DNA of 64,000 bases. Origin: Bryobacterales bacterium. GTDB lineage: Bacteria; Acidobacteriota; Terriglobia; Bryobacterales; Bryobacteraceae. The stretch's first letter is position 1. Every line of letters starts with the position of its first letter. Below are positions 39,941 to 48,177 of the stretch, in pieces. The translations under genes were made by a program, and so were the position numbers. The notes under the pieces were generated by a model. That model saw nothing but the letters and a program-made list of their open reading frames with translations. It made no database searches and was not told where the DNA came from. Location: the NCBI GenBank assembly GCA_026954325.1, contig JAIXKK010000101.1, positions 62,001 through 126,000 on the forward strand, read 5' to 3'.

Positions 39941-40642
39941 ATGATGACCTGCGACGTTGCGGTGTTCGGTTCCGGCGTCTTCGGCGCATGGGTAGCCTTG
40001 TGGCTGCGCCGCGCCGGAGCCTCCGTCGTCCTGCTCGACCCCTATGGCCCCGGAAACAGCCGTTCCAGTTCCGGCGAATCGCCATCATCCGCATGGGAAC
40101 GGACCCGATGAGATCTACACGCAGTGGTCCATCCGCTCTCTTGTCCATTGGAAGGAACTTGCCGGGCACACCAAGCGCCTCTTGAAGCACGGGGTGGAAT
40201 TTGAAACCCTGCCGGCTTCCGAACTGGCTGCCCGCTATCCGCGGATCACGTGCGCCCCACACTCTTGGCCGCGGCTGCAAAATCGCCATCGACGCGCACG
40301 GTCCGTTGTTCTGACCCGGACTCGGGAGATCGGGCACTCACTCCGCAAGGCATTGCGGATGTGCGCGCCTACCTCGCCGCGCGCTATCCGGATTTGCGCG
40401 ACGCTCCGCTGCTCGAGTCCCGCGTCTGCCGGTACGAAAACACCTCGAGCGGCAATTTTCTCATCGATCGCCACCCGGACCTCAACAACGTGTGGCTGGC
40501 GGGCGGAGGCTCCGGACACGGCTTCAAGCACGGTCCCGCGCTGGGCGAACATGTGGTCGCCTTGATTTCCGGCCACGCCGAAGTGGAGGAACGCTTCTCC
40601 CTCGCGACGAAAGCGGAGATCCGGGCGCGGGAGGTATTCTGA
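39941..40642 (+). pseudogene. Broken FAD-dependent (DAO-type) oxidoreductase
   Basis: The ribosome-binding site (CGGAGG) and the start are intact, and the first 45 residues read as a normal FAD-binding N-terminus ([28 protein letters not shown]). Around 40080-40115 the frame changes. The protein continues in another frame as [20 protein letters not shown] and AARYPRI, then after about 40265 jumps again and finishes normally with GNFLIDRHPDLNNVWLAGGGSGHGFKHGPALG. About 230 codons remain, while relatives such as sarcosine-oxidase-like enzymes have about 370, so an internal stretch is also missing. It is a degraded gene, not a sequencing slip at one site. Confidence 0.8.
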
Positions 40643-40646
40643 TCCC

Positions 40647-41540
40647 TCAGCGCAATTCCTTCACCGGAACATTGAACGCCACCGTGTTCACCTGCCCCTT
40701 GCTCTGAAACTGCACCCACACCCGGTATATCCCCTCGCGCGGGAAGATCATGTTGAACTGCACCTTCGGCCCGCCATCGGCAATAAACGGATGCGTGTGG
40801 ATGAAATCCACCAGGTCTTCACTCACTGCCAGCATGTGGCCCCATGCCCCGATATACGGCTCCAGTTCAAACGCCCCGCCATCGGCCGGCTCCAGTTGAA
40901 AAAACATCAGCGTCTTGAATCCGGCCAGCGGTTGCGGCGGCTCCGTGGAAATCGAGACCTTCAGGTTCCCCCCGGTTTGCGCTCTCAGGTCGGCCGCCGG
41001 CGGCTTCTTCGGAACAGCCTGCCCGGCAACGTACATCGTGCTGATGTTCATCTGCGGCGTTCCGCCGGCGGGATAGAAATCCGCCACCACGCGATAGGGC
41101 CCGGCTTGCGGAAGCTTCGCATCGAAGACGAACGTGCCGTCCGGCCGCGGCGTGGGATGCTCGTGGGCGAAGTAGCTCAGGTCATCGCTCACCAGAAACA
41201 GGTGAAACAGCTTCTCGTGAACGATTTCGTACTTCCTGACCGTGGCATGTGTCTTGGGATCCTCGACGCGAAACGTCATGCCCACGGGCTTGTCCGGCCT
41301 TGGAACGCGCGGCGACAAATCCAAATACACGGGGTACTCCGAGGAATCGGGTATACCGGGAATCAGTTTCATCCCGCAACGCGGGCACGTCCCCGGTTGC
41401 TTCTCCCGCACGTCCTTGTCCATCGGGCAGATGAAGTCGGCATCGTTCGAAGCCGGCCCGGCGAGCTTCTGCTGCGCCGCCGCCGCGCCCAGCAGAATGC
41501 ACCCCGCGACCACGGCCCTCAGCGAAGAAACAACATTCAC
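40647..41540 (-). CDS. Exported heavy-metal-binding-domain protein with duplicated HxHP motif
   Basis: A 297-residue exported protein. After a signal peptide (about 1-22) comes a small heavy-metal-binding domain, FICPMDKD plus CPRCGMKL, with three Cys and two Met. Two similar beta domains follow, each with the same motif: VSDDLSYFAHEHP (about residue 128) and VSEDLVDFIHTHP (about residue 255). The His-x-His pairs and Met residues suggest copper or another soft metal. A GTG start one base after the SDR stop is chosen because it gives a proper signal peptide. The upstream ATG at 41594 would overlap the SDR gene. It ends 4 nt from the convergent pseudogene. Confidence 0.8.
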   Translation of the reverse strand: MNVVSSLRAVVAGCILLGAAAAQQKLAGPASNDADFICPMDKDVREKQPGTCPRCGMKLIPGIPDSSEYPVYLDLSPRVPRPDKPVGMTFRVEDPKTHATVRKYEIVHEKLFHLFLVSDDLSYFAHEHPTPRPDGTFVFDAKLPQAGPYRVVADFYPAGGTPQMNISTMYVAGQAVPKKPPAADLRAQTGGNLKVSISTEPPQPLAGFKTLMFFQLEPADGGAFELEPYIGAWGHMLAVSEDLVDFIHTHPFIADGGPKVQFNMIFPREGIYRVWVQFQSKGQVNTVAFNVPVKELR

Positions 41541-41541
41541 C

Positions 41542-42321
41542 TCACACCTCGAATGGCCAGACCGAGGTCGTCGTGTATCCGCCATCCACCGCAATCACCT
41601 GCCCCGTAACGTAGTCCGAAGCGGCGCTGCTGAGAAACACGGCTACCGGGGCAATGTCCTCGGGCACGCCCGTTCGCGGACTTGCCTGCGCGGTCTTCAA
41701 CCATTGCTTCATGACAGGCTGCTGCCACATCGCCCGGTTGAGATCCGTAATGATGAAGCCCGGCGCGATGCAATTCACTTGAATGTTGTGCCGTCCCCAT
41801 TCGGCGGCCAGCGTGCGCGTCAACCCCGCCAGCGCGCTCTTCGTCATCGCGTACACCGTCAGGTAGGGCAATCCCAGCACCGACATCAAACTGCCGATGT
41901 GAACGATCTTGCCGCCCTTGCCGCGCTCCACCATCCGGCCGCCCACCAGCTTTGTCAGCCGCGCAATGCCATGCAGATTCGTCTGCATGATGGTCTCGTA
42001 TTCTTCCTGCGTGTATTCCGTGAACCGCTTGCGGATATTCGTACCCGCCACGTTGATCAGAATGTCCACCTCGGGCAGCGCGGACGCGGCGGCGTCAATC
42101 GACGCGTTGTCCGCCATGTCCAGCTTCCTCGCTTCGGCGAGCAAGCCCTGGTCCCGAAGTTCTTTCGCGTGCGTCTCCAGTTGAGGAAGAGACCGGGAAG
42201 CCAGGATCACATTGGCCCCCGCGGCAGCCGCGCCCTGGGCGATCGCCAGCCCGATGCCGCGGCTTGCTCCATTGATCAGCGCCGTCTTGCCGGCAAGTGA
42301 GAAAGGATTCGACAGATTCAT
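41542..42321 (-). CDS. SDR family oxidoreductase (gluconate 5-dehydrogenase-like)
   Basis: A classical short-chain dehydrogenase/reductase of 259 residues. The cofactor motif is NGASRGIG (about residues 17-24), the NAG-type motif is NVAGTN (about 90), and the catalytic set is Ser in GSLMSV (about 143), Tyr and Lys in YAMTK (about 156-160). The closing VIAVDGGYTTTSV is typical of the subfamily that oxidises sugar acids such as gluconate or 2-keto-3-deoxygluconate. The Met at 42321 is preferred over 42339 because the Rossmann domain begins about 15 residues later and GAG precedes it. It is the last but one gene of a run including an alpha-hydroxy-acid oxidase. Confidence 0.87.
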   Translation of the reverse strand: MNLSNPFSLAGKTALINGASRGIGLAIAQGAAAAGANVILASRSLPQLETHAKELRDQGLLAEARKLDMADNASIDAAASALPEVDILINVAGTNIRKRFTEYTQEEYETIMQTNLHGIARLTKLVGGRMVERGKGGKIVHIGSLMSVLGLPYLTVYAMTKSALAGLTRTLAAEWGRHNIQVNCIAPGFIITDLNRAMWQQPVMKQWLKTAQASPRTGVPEDIAPVAVFLSSAASDYVTGQVIAVDGGYTTTSVWPFEV

Positions 42322-42352
42322 GCAATGCTCAGAATCCATCTTATACGCTGTG

Positions 42353-43519
42353 TCAGCGCTCCATCCGGATCAGGCTCTTGTCTATGGCTCCGATCGTCGC
42401 CTTTCCGCACAGCCCCATCGCCAGCGCCAGTTCCGTCTCCAGAAGTTGCAGCACTTTCTCGACGCCCGGCTGCCCGTATGCCCCCAGTCCCCATAACACG
42501 GGCCGCCCGATTTGCACGGCGCTCGCGCCGATCGCCAGCGCTTTCAGAATGTCCGTCCCCCGGCGGAATCCGCTGTCGACGATGACCGGAATCTTCTTTC
42601 CCGCCGCCTGCACCACTTCCGGCAATACATCGATCGTGGCGGGAGCGTAGTCGAGAAGGCGGCCGCCGTGATTCGATACCACCACGCCGTCGGCCCCATG
42701 CGTCACCGCCAGTTCGGCATCCTCGCCCGTAAGGATTCCCTTCACCAGCACCGGAGTCTTCGCCCAATCTTTCACTCTCGCCAGATACGTCCAGTCCCAC
42801 GTCGATGACGGCCGCGCCTGCAAGCCGTAGGGATGGGCCGGAGCCTCTTCCGCGCGCTTGCTTCGCGAACCTTCCCCGCGGACCGCCGGCGCGCGCGGCG
42901 CGTCTCGCAACGGCCGCTCCCGATGCCCCAGATAAGGGACATCCACCGTCACCACTATCACTTTGTATCCGGAGGAAACCGCCCGGTTCACGAGTCCCCG
43001 CGTCGCCTCGTCGTCCTCGGCCGGATAAAGCTGCCACCACTTGGCGGCGTTCGTCGCCTCCGCCACTTTCTCGAGCGAATAGCTCGAGTTGTTGCTCACG
43101 CACATGACCGTTTTCGCCGCCGCGGCGGCCCGCGCCGTCGCCAGTTCTCCCTGGGGGTGCGCCTGTTGGTGCCCCGCCGTGGGCGCGATCAAAACGGGGA
43201 ACGCCAGGTTTGTTCCGAACAGAGTCGTGGACAAATCCATCCGCGACGTGTTTACCAGCACCCGGGGCCGAAAGCTGATGCGGTCAAAAGCCTCGCGGTT
43301 ATGCCGCAGAGACCATTCATTGTCCACGCCGCCGGCAATGTTGTCGTAGCTCGGCTTCGGAATCCGGCTCTTGCACAACGGTTCGAATTCGAACACGTTC
43401 ACCAGTTCATCAAGCGCCGGATAACGCTCCCGCGTATCGGGGATGTCCTGTTGCCCGCGCGTCAGCGGCGAAGCCGCGAAAAACGCCGCCAGATTCCGAA
43501 AAGCATTGCGTCTGTTCAT
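42353..43519 (-). CDS. FMN-dependent alpha-hydroxy-acid oxidase / L-lactate dehydrogenase-like, exported
   Basis: A flavoprotein of 388 residues with a Tat-like N-terminal signal (NRRNAFRNLAAFFAASP). The TIM barrel contains PVLIAPTAGHQQAHPQGE, the WWQLYPAEDD strand, the Lys in VLVKGIL (about residue 260) and the catalytic His in SNHGGR (about 283), followed by SGFRRGTDILKAL and GRPVLWGL. Such enzymes oxidise lactate, glycolate or similar hydroxy acids. A basic insertion (about 215-240) loosens the barrel, as in many family members. Export is unusual for this family but common for paralogues in this phylum. It lies between the SDR and the aldo/keto reductase genes on the same strand. Confidence 0.88.
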   Translation of the reverse strand: MNRRNAFRNLAAFFAASPLTRGQQDIPDTRERYPALDELVNVFEFEPLCKSRIPKPSYDNIAGGVDNEWSLRHNREAFDRISFRPRVLVNTSRMDLSTTLFGTNLAFPVLIAPTAGHQQAHPQGELATARAAAAAKTVMCVSNNSSYSLEKVAEATNAAKWWQLYPAEDDEATRGLVNRAVSSGYKVIVVTVDVPYLGHRERPLRDAPRAPAVRGEGSRSKRAEEAPAHPYGLQARPSSTWDWTYLARVKDWAKTPVLVKGILTGEDAELAVTHGADGVVVSNHGGRLLDYAPATIDVLPEVVQAAGKKIPVIVDSGFRRGTDILKALAIGASAVQIGRPVLWGLGAYGQPGVEKVLQLLETELALAMGLCGKATIGAIDKSLIRMER

Positions 43520-43551
43520 TCTCTCAACCTGTCACTCGGCGCGGCGGACAC

Positions 43552-44436
43552 TCAGGAATTCATCACCCGGTGGATCCGCTCAATGGCTTCGTCAATCTCG
43601 GCGGGGCTCTTGAACCCCACCGTCACCGCGTCCACGCATCCCAGGTTCAACACGAATTTCATCGAGGCGTCGCGGTCTTCCGGGTTTGTGAACCGCCCCT
43701 CGCCAACCAGTTTCATCCCGATGATGCCCGATCCCTGCCCGTGCAATTGCCGCGCGTGCGAAACTACCTCCGCGACATTGCCCGGCGCCGGCTCGTCGCG
43801 AGTGCTGTTCGTGTCCATCCGCGTCCCATTATGGTTCACGCGCATCAGTGTGACGTCCAGCCACTGGTTGCCGGGCAGCGTCCGCAAAGCTGGAAGCCCG
43901 TGCACGGATGCCCCGTGCGCAAGAATGACCTTCTTCTCCTTCGCCTCGGAGAACCCGTCCTCGAGGCTCCGGTAGTCTTCCTTCCACGTCGGCGGCCGCA
44001 AACAGTGCAGCAGCAGAATGTCGATATACTCAGTGTTCAACTGCCTGCGGAACAGGTCGATCTTCGGAGCCGGATCGCCGGACGCCGGCGTGCTGTACTT
44101 CGTCATCAGCTTATAGCTGTCGCGCGGAATTCCCTTCAACGCCGTAGCCAGCATCTCCGGCATCCCGCGGTAACTCTCCGCCGTTTCGAAGAACCGGATG
44201 CCGCGGTCATAGGCGTGCCGCACCAGCTTCGTGAACGCCTCCTGTCCCAACTCCCGCTGTACCCGCCCGCCGTTGGAGCCGGTTCCAAAGGCCAGCCGCG
44301 TCACCTTGACATTCGATTTTCCCAACGTCACCCAGTCCGTCGCGGCCCGCGTTTTCGCGGCAAACACGCCGGCGCCCGGCAATACCGTTGCGGCCACGCC
44401 GGTCTTCAGAAAACTGCGTCGAGTGAATTGAGCCAT
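43552..44436 (-). CDS. Aldo/keto reductase, Tat-exported
   Basis: A 294-residue TIM-barrel reductase with a twin-Arg signal (TRRSFLKTG). The AKR tetrad is mostly readable: Asp or Glu in RFFETAESYRG with Tyr near residue 88, Lys in KLMTKYS near 110 and His in LLLHCL near 140. The NADPH end has GSGIIGMKLVGEG and TVGFKSPAEIDEAI. The first Asp of the usual FDTA is Glu here (FETA). AAGGAG stands 7 nt before the ATG. It is probably the first gene of a four-gene run down to 40647. The substrate is unknown. Confidence 0.87.
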   Translation of the reverse strand: MAQFTRRSFLKTGVAATVLPGAGVFAAKTRAATDWVTLGKSNVKVTRLAFGTGSNGGRVQRELGQEAFTKLVRHAYDRGIRFFETAESYRGMPEMLATALKGIPRDSYKLMTKYSTPASGDPAPKIDLFRRQLNTEYIDILLLHCLRPPTWKEDYRSLEDGFSEAKEKKVILAHGASVHGLPALRTLPGNQWLDVTLMRVNHNGTRMDTNSTRDEPAPGNVAEVVSHARQLHGQGSGIIGMKLVGEGRFTNPEDRDASMKFVLNLGCVDAVTVGFKSPAEIDEAIERIHRVMNS

Positions 44437-44490
44437 GGAGTTCTCCTTGCTGAAACTGTATCACGGTCCACATCACCTCCGGATGAGGCG

Positions 44491-46320
44491 CTACCAGATG
44501 TAGTCCTTCGCCGTCTCCCGCCGCTGATAGCCGTCCAGCACATGCACCACCCGGATCTTCTTCAGCTTCGCCGGCGATAGCTGCCCCAGCGGAACATACA
44601 GAATCTTCCGCCCCAGGTGGTTCGCAATCGAGCGGAACACGCTTCTCGGCGGCCGCGACGCCGCATACACCACGTGACGGTCCACTGAATAATCGAGCGC
44701 CGCCATTAACAGCCTCTCTGCCTTCGTCTCCGCGAATTGATAATCCGGATCATGCCACACGTCGAACATCCGCCGCGGCGGCAGCGTCATTAACAGACCT
44801 CCGTATTCGGCCCGCCCCACTCCCGGCCCCACCATGTGCTCAAAGGGATGCGTCGAATAGAACGCCATGTCGGATTCGTTCTGGTTCTCCCCCAGCCAGG
44901 TCGTCAAATACCGGTAACGGTCATGCGGATCCTCGTCGAAAATGATGCACACCGCACCCACGTCCCCGGCCAGGCGCTGCATCTGCCGCACAAAAATCTT
45001 GCCCTGATGCCAGTTGCGTATCGTCTCGCGAATGTCGATCCCATCGTGCAGCGACGTCGAGAACGGCTCCACGCGCGTGCGCTCCTCCGAAAGCAGCCGC
45101 TTCGCTTTCTGCTTCAGAAACCGGCCGTAATCCTCAATCACGATATCTTCCGGCGGATAGGAGCAGATCGCATTTCCATCCAGTTCCCTGGCCCATTCGC
45201 CCGGCTGCTTCTCGCGTTTCCTGGGCTTAAGATTCGACGGCCGCGTCAGATGCTTCGGGCGCGGCAGCCGCCGCCGGATCCGCACGCGCTTGGTCTCCAG
45301 GAACACTTCGTCCGCCGATAACCTCACCGTCTGCGCATCCGTCTGGTCCCGCTGCGCCGCGTAGCGGTTCGCCGTCTGCCAGACCTCCCATGCGTAGTTG
45401 TCATCCACGATGGACCGCGCCGCCACGGTCAAATCGTACAGCCCACACACAAGCTCGCCCGAAATGCTCGCCAGGTTCCGTGTGTACCGCGCCAGCATTC
45501 GCCGCTGCCAGTGCGAGAGCTTATCGCCTGTCATCGCCTCATAGGCTTGCTCGGCTTCCTTTAGCAGCTCATATTGCAGCCGCGGCCGGTCGAGAAACCT
45601 GCCCTGCGCGTATTCCCGCCATCGCAGGTACCGCTCCTGCAGCCATGGTGTCTCCATGGTGATCTCGGCCAGGCAATCCGGATGCGGATTCAGCAGCTTC
45701 ACTCCCAGTGGAGCCTCCGGAGGCGGAGGCGCGGGCTGCGGCGCCTCCATCGCATCCAGCACCGGATCCAGCAGATTCAGCGACAGCACCACCAGCGTCG
45801 CCGCCTCCGGATCCGCGCCCTGCAGTTTCCATGCCATCGCCGCGGCGTGCTGCTCCATGCTCTCCGAACGCGGCTGCGGAAACAGCCGGTAGCTCTCCAT
45901 GTACTTCTCCAACCCGATGTGTTCGATTGCATAGGGATCGGGATAACGCCCCGCCACATGCGGCCGCTCATTCGAATCCGGCTCCAGCAGCAGGAGCCGC
46001 GCGCCCACCTCCATTGCGGTCCGTGCCGCTTCCACAAATGGATCGGCGGGCTCCACCGGAAAGTATCCCGCTTCCGCGTAATCCTCTTCCCCGCGCGGCG
46101 CGCACAACAACACCGACAATTCCGGCAGCCGCCGCAGCGCTTGCCGCAGCGAAGATTCGAAACACCCCGGCAATTCGATCGCCACCACGCGAGGCTGCGC
46201 CGTCAGAATCGCCTCCCGCACCCGCAGCGTAAACTCCAACCGTCCCGGAACCACCGGGAAATAGGTGAAATTGCCCCGTGTCAGGTTGTTCGGATCGAAA
46301 AACTCAAGGCCGGGGGGCAT
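44491..46320 (-). CDS. Unknown partner of a MoxR-type ATPase, TraB/DUF5682-like N-terminus
   Basis: A 609-residue protein without signal peptide or membrane helix. Residues about 15-200 alternate strands and helices and look like the TraB/EreA-type fold (REAILTAQPRVVAIELPG, LSVLLCAPRGEEDY, TAMEVGARLLLLEPDS), somewhat like DUF5682 proteins that accompany MoxR and VWA genes. A Pro-rich linker follows (about 208-222), then a helical region (about 240-400) with basic patches and a final domain (about 430-609) with CIIFDEDPHDRYRYL and RHVVYAASRPPR. There is no DxSxS, so it is not a VWA protein. The ATG overlaps the ATPase gene by 17 nt, a sign of a tight functional pair. I cannot assign a reaction. 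Confidence 0.75.
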   Translation of the reverse strand: MPPGLEFFDPNNLTRGNFTYFPVVPGRLEFTLRVREAILTAQPRVVAIELPGCFESSLRQALRRLPELSVLLCAPRGEEDYAEAGYFPVEPADPFVEAARTAMEVGARLLLLEPDSNERPHVAGRYPDPYAIEHIGLEKYMESYRLFPQPRSESMEQHAAAMAWKLQGADPEAATLVVLSLNLLDPVLDAMEAPQPAPPPPEAPLGVKLLNPHPDCLAEITMETPWLQERYLRWREYAQGRFLDRPRLQYELLKEAEQAYEAMTGDKLSHWQRRMLARYTRNLASISGELVCGLYDLTVAARSIVDDNYAWEVWQTANRYAAQRDQTDAQTVRLSADEVFLETKRVRIRRRLPRPKHLTRPSNLKPRKREKQPGEWARELDGNAICSYPPEDIVIEDYGRFLKQKAKRLLSEERTRVEPFSTSLHDGIDIRETIRNWHQGKIFVRQMQRLAGDVGAVCIIFDEDPHDRYRYLTTWLGENQNESDMAFYSTHPFEHMVGPGVGRAEYGGLLMTLPPRRMFDVWHDPDYQFAETKAERLLMAALDYSVDRHVVYAASRPPRSVFRSIANHLGRKILYVPLGQLSPAKLKKIRVVHVLDGYQRRETAKDYIW

Positions 46321-47131
46321 ACCGCAGCGCCTCTTCCCCCAGTGTCTCGAGCAGCGATGTATGCAGCGCCTGCCGGTAGCTGATCTCGTCCTTGGCCAGC
46401 ATTTGCAGCTTCATCGCGAACCTCGCCATGTTGATCCCGTCCCGCACCGTGTACCGCTCATCGGCCGCATGCGCGTTCTGCAGAAAGTCCGTCACGTATT
46501 CGAGGATGCGTTCCTCCCCGAACGGCAGGTTCTCCCGCAGGATCGCCATCTCTTCGTTCCGCTCCGGAAAGTCAATGAGAATCTGCGGCTGCAACCGCGA
46601 ATGAATATACTCCGGCAGATCAAATGTTGACGCATCGTCGTTCATCGTCGCCACCATGCGGAAATCCGGATGCGCCTTGATTTTCACTCCCGCCACGATC
46701 GACTCCACATACCGCCGGTTGTCGAGCAGCGGCGTAAGGCTCGCCCACGATTTTTCCGGCATGCGATTCCCCTCGTCCAGAATCGCAATCCCTCCGCGCA
46801 GCATCGCCGACACCAGCGGCGAAGCCACGTACCGCAGTTTCCCCGCCTCTTCAATCACCGGAGTAATAATCAGATCCTCCGGCCGCGTGTCCACCGTCGC
46901 TTGCAGGATATACACATCCCGGCCCAGCCGCTGAGCCGCCGCATAAGCTAGCGTCGTCTTCCCCACGCCCGGCTTGCCCACCAGCCTCGGATTCATCGGC
47001 AGATCCCGCTCGTCCACCACCAGCCAGGCGGCCAGCAGTTGGCGCATCACCTCTTCCTGTCCCACCCATTGCACCGGCAGTTCATCCGGATGCGCCAGGT
47101 GCAGACGCACACCTTCCACGTCCACCATCAT
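46304..47131 (-). CDS. MoxR-type AAA+ ATPase
   Basis: A 275-residue AAA+ protein, shorter than the usual MoxR length of about 320. Walker A is GKPGVGKT (residues 52-59), Walker B is IAILDEGN (D119, E120), sensor 1 is VATMND (Asn164) and the likely Arg finger is Arg179 in IHSRL. The C-terminal helical lid is present but short. MoxR ATPases act as chaperones that load cofactors or remodel complexes, normally with a VWA-domain partner. Here the only partner is the unknown gene that overlaps its end. Two Met codons at 47131 and 47128 could start it, and no good ribosome-binding site is seen. TACCAT lies 7 nt upstream. Confidence 0.9.
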   Translation of the reverse strand: MMVDVEGVRLHLAHPDELPVQWVGQEEVMRQLLAAWLVVDERDLPMNPRLVGKPGVGKTTLAYAAAQRLGRDVYILQATVDTRPEDLIITPVIEEAGKLRYVASPLVSAMLRGGIAILDEGNRMPEKSWASLTPLLDNRRYVESIVAGVKIKAHPDFRMVATMNDDASTFDLPEYIHSRLQPQILIDFPERNEEMAILRENLPFGEERILEYVTDFLQNAHAADERYTVRDGINMARFAMKLQMLAKDEISYRQALHTSLLETLGEEALRYAPRP

Positions 47132-47183
47132 GTCCGCTATGGTAACGCGGGTGCTTCCCCCCTGCTAGCATGAAAGTTACACC

Positions 47184-48137
47184 GTGATCGCTACCCCCTC
47201 CACTCCCGCTCCTCCGCTCTCCAAATCCTTCTCCCTCTTCGCCTGGTCCACCCTCGCCTACAACATCCTCGTCATCCTCTGGGGCTCCCTCGTTCGCGCC
47301 ACCGGGTCCGGCGCCGGATGCGGCCAGCATTGGCCTCTCTGCAATGGTGAGGTCCTCCCTGTCTTCCCCCAGGCCCACATGGCCATCGAGTTCACCCACC
47401 GCGCCACCAGCGGCATCGCCCTGTTCAGTGTCATCGCCCTCTATTTCTGGGCGCGGCGCTGCTTCCCCCGGCGTACCTCCGCCCGCCGCGCGGCCTTCTT
47501 TTCGCTGATTTTCATGCTCAATGAGACGCTCGTCGGAGCCCTGCTCGTCCTCCTCGGACTCGTCGCCGGCAACCGGTCCCCCTGGCGCGCCGCCGTGCTT
47601 GCCCTGCATCTCATTAATACGCTCCTTCTGCTCGGCGCCCTGACCCTCACCGCCTGGTGGTCCACCCGTGAAGAACCACGCCAGTGGAACCAGGGGCCTC
47701 TGAAACGGCTCATCCTCGCCGGCATCGTGCTGGTCATCGCCCTGAGCGCCGCCGGCGGCGTGGCGGCACTCGGCGATACCCTCTTCCCTGCCCCTTCCGT
47801 TTCCGCCGGCGTCCAACATGAGTTTTCCCGCAGCGCTCCCATCCTGGTGCAACTTCGCGTGGTTCATCCCGTGCTCGCCGTCCTCGCCGGAGCCTATCTC
47901 CTCTGGCTCGTCTCCCATTCTCTCGCCCGGGTAAAAAGCGCCGCCGCCGAACGCTGGGGCTACGCCGCCGCCCTCTTCGTTCTCATCCAATTCGTGCTGG
48001 GAGCAATGAACATCCTGCTGCTCACCCCCCTGTGGACTCAACTCACCCACCTTCTCATCACCGACCTGCTCTGGGTGAGCCTCGTCATCTTCTCCGTCTC
48101 CATCCTCACCGCCGTTCCGCGCCAGGCGGCTGCCTAG
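47184..48137 (+). CDS. ctaA: Heme A synthase (COX15/CtaA family)
   Basis: An integral membrane enzyme of 317 residues that hydroxylates the methyl group of heme O to give heme A for cytochrome oxidase. About eight helices are visible in two similar halves, with the conserved haem-ligand His residues in EFTHRATSG (about residue 73), VVHPVLAVL (about 227) and QLTHLLITDL (about 288). The GSGAGCGQHWPLCNG loop carries the paired Cys of the family. The start is a GTG at 47184 with no clear ribosome-binding site. An ATG 14 nt upstream runs into a stop. No oxidase genes are adjacent. It is divergent from the MoxR gene with 52 nt between them. Confidence 0.9.
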   Translation: MIATPSTPAPPLSKSFSLFAWSTLAYNILVILWGSLVRATGSGAGCGQHWPLCNGEVLPVFPQAHMAIEFTHRATSGIALFSVIALYFWARRCFPRRTSARRAAFFSLIFMLNETLVGALLVLLGLVAGNRSPWRAAVLALHLINTLLLLGALTLTAWWSTREEPRQWNQGPLKRLILAGIVLVIALSAAGGVAALGDTLFPAPSVSAGVQHEFSRSAPILVQLRVVHPVLAVLAGAYLLWLVSHSLARVKSAAAERWGYAAALFVLIQFVLGAMNILLLTPLWTQLTHLLITDLLWVSLVIFSVSILTAVPRQAAA

Positions 48138-48177
48138 CATTCCCGCCAACAGCGTATCCTGGAATGGCAGGTGTGAA

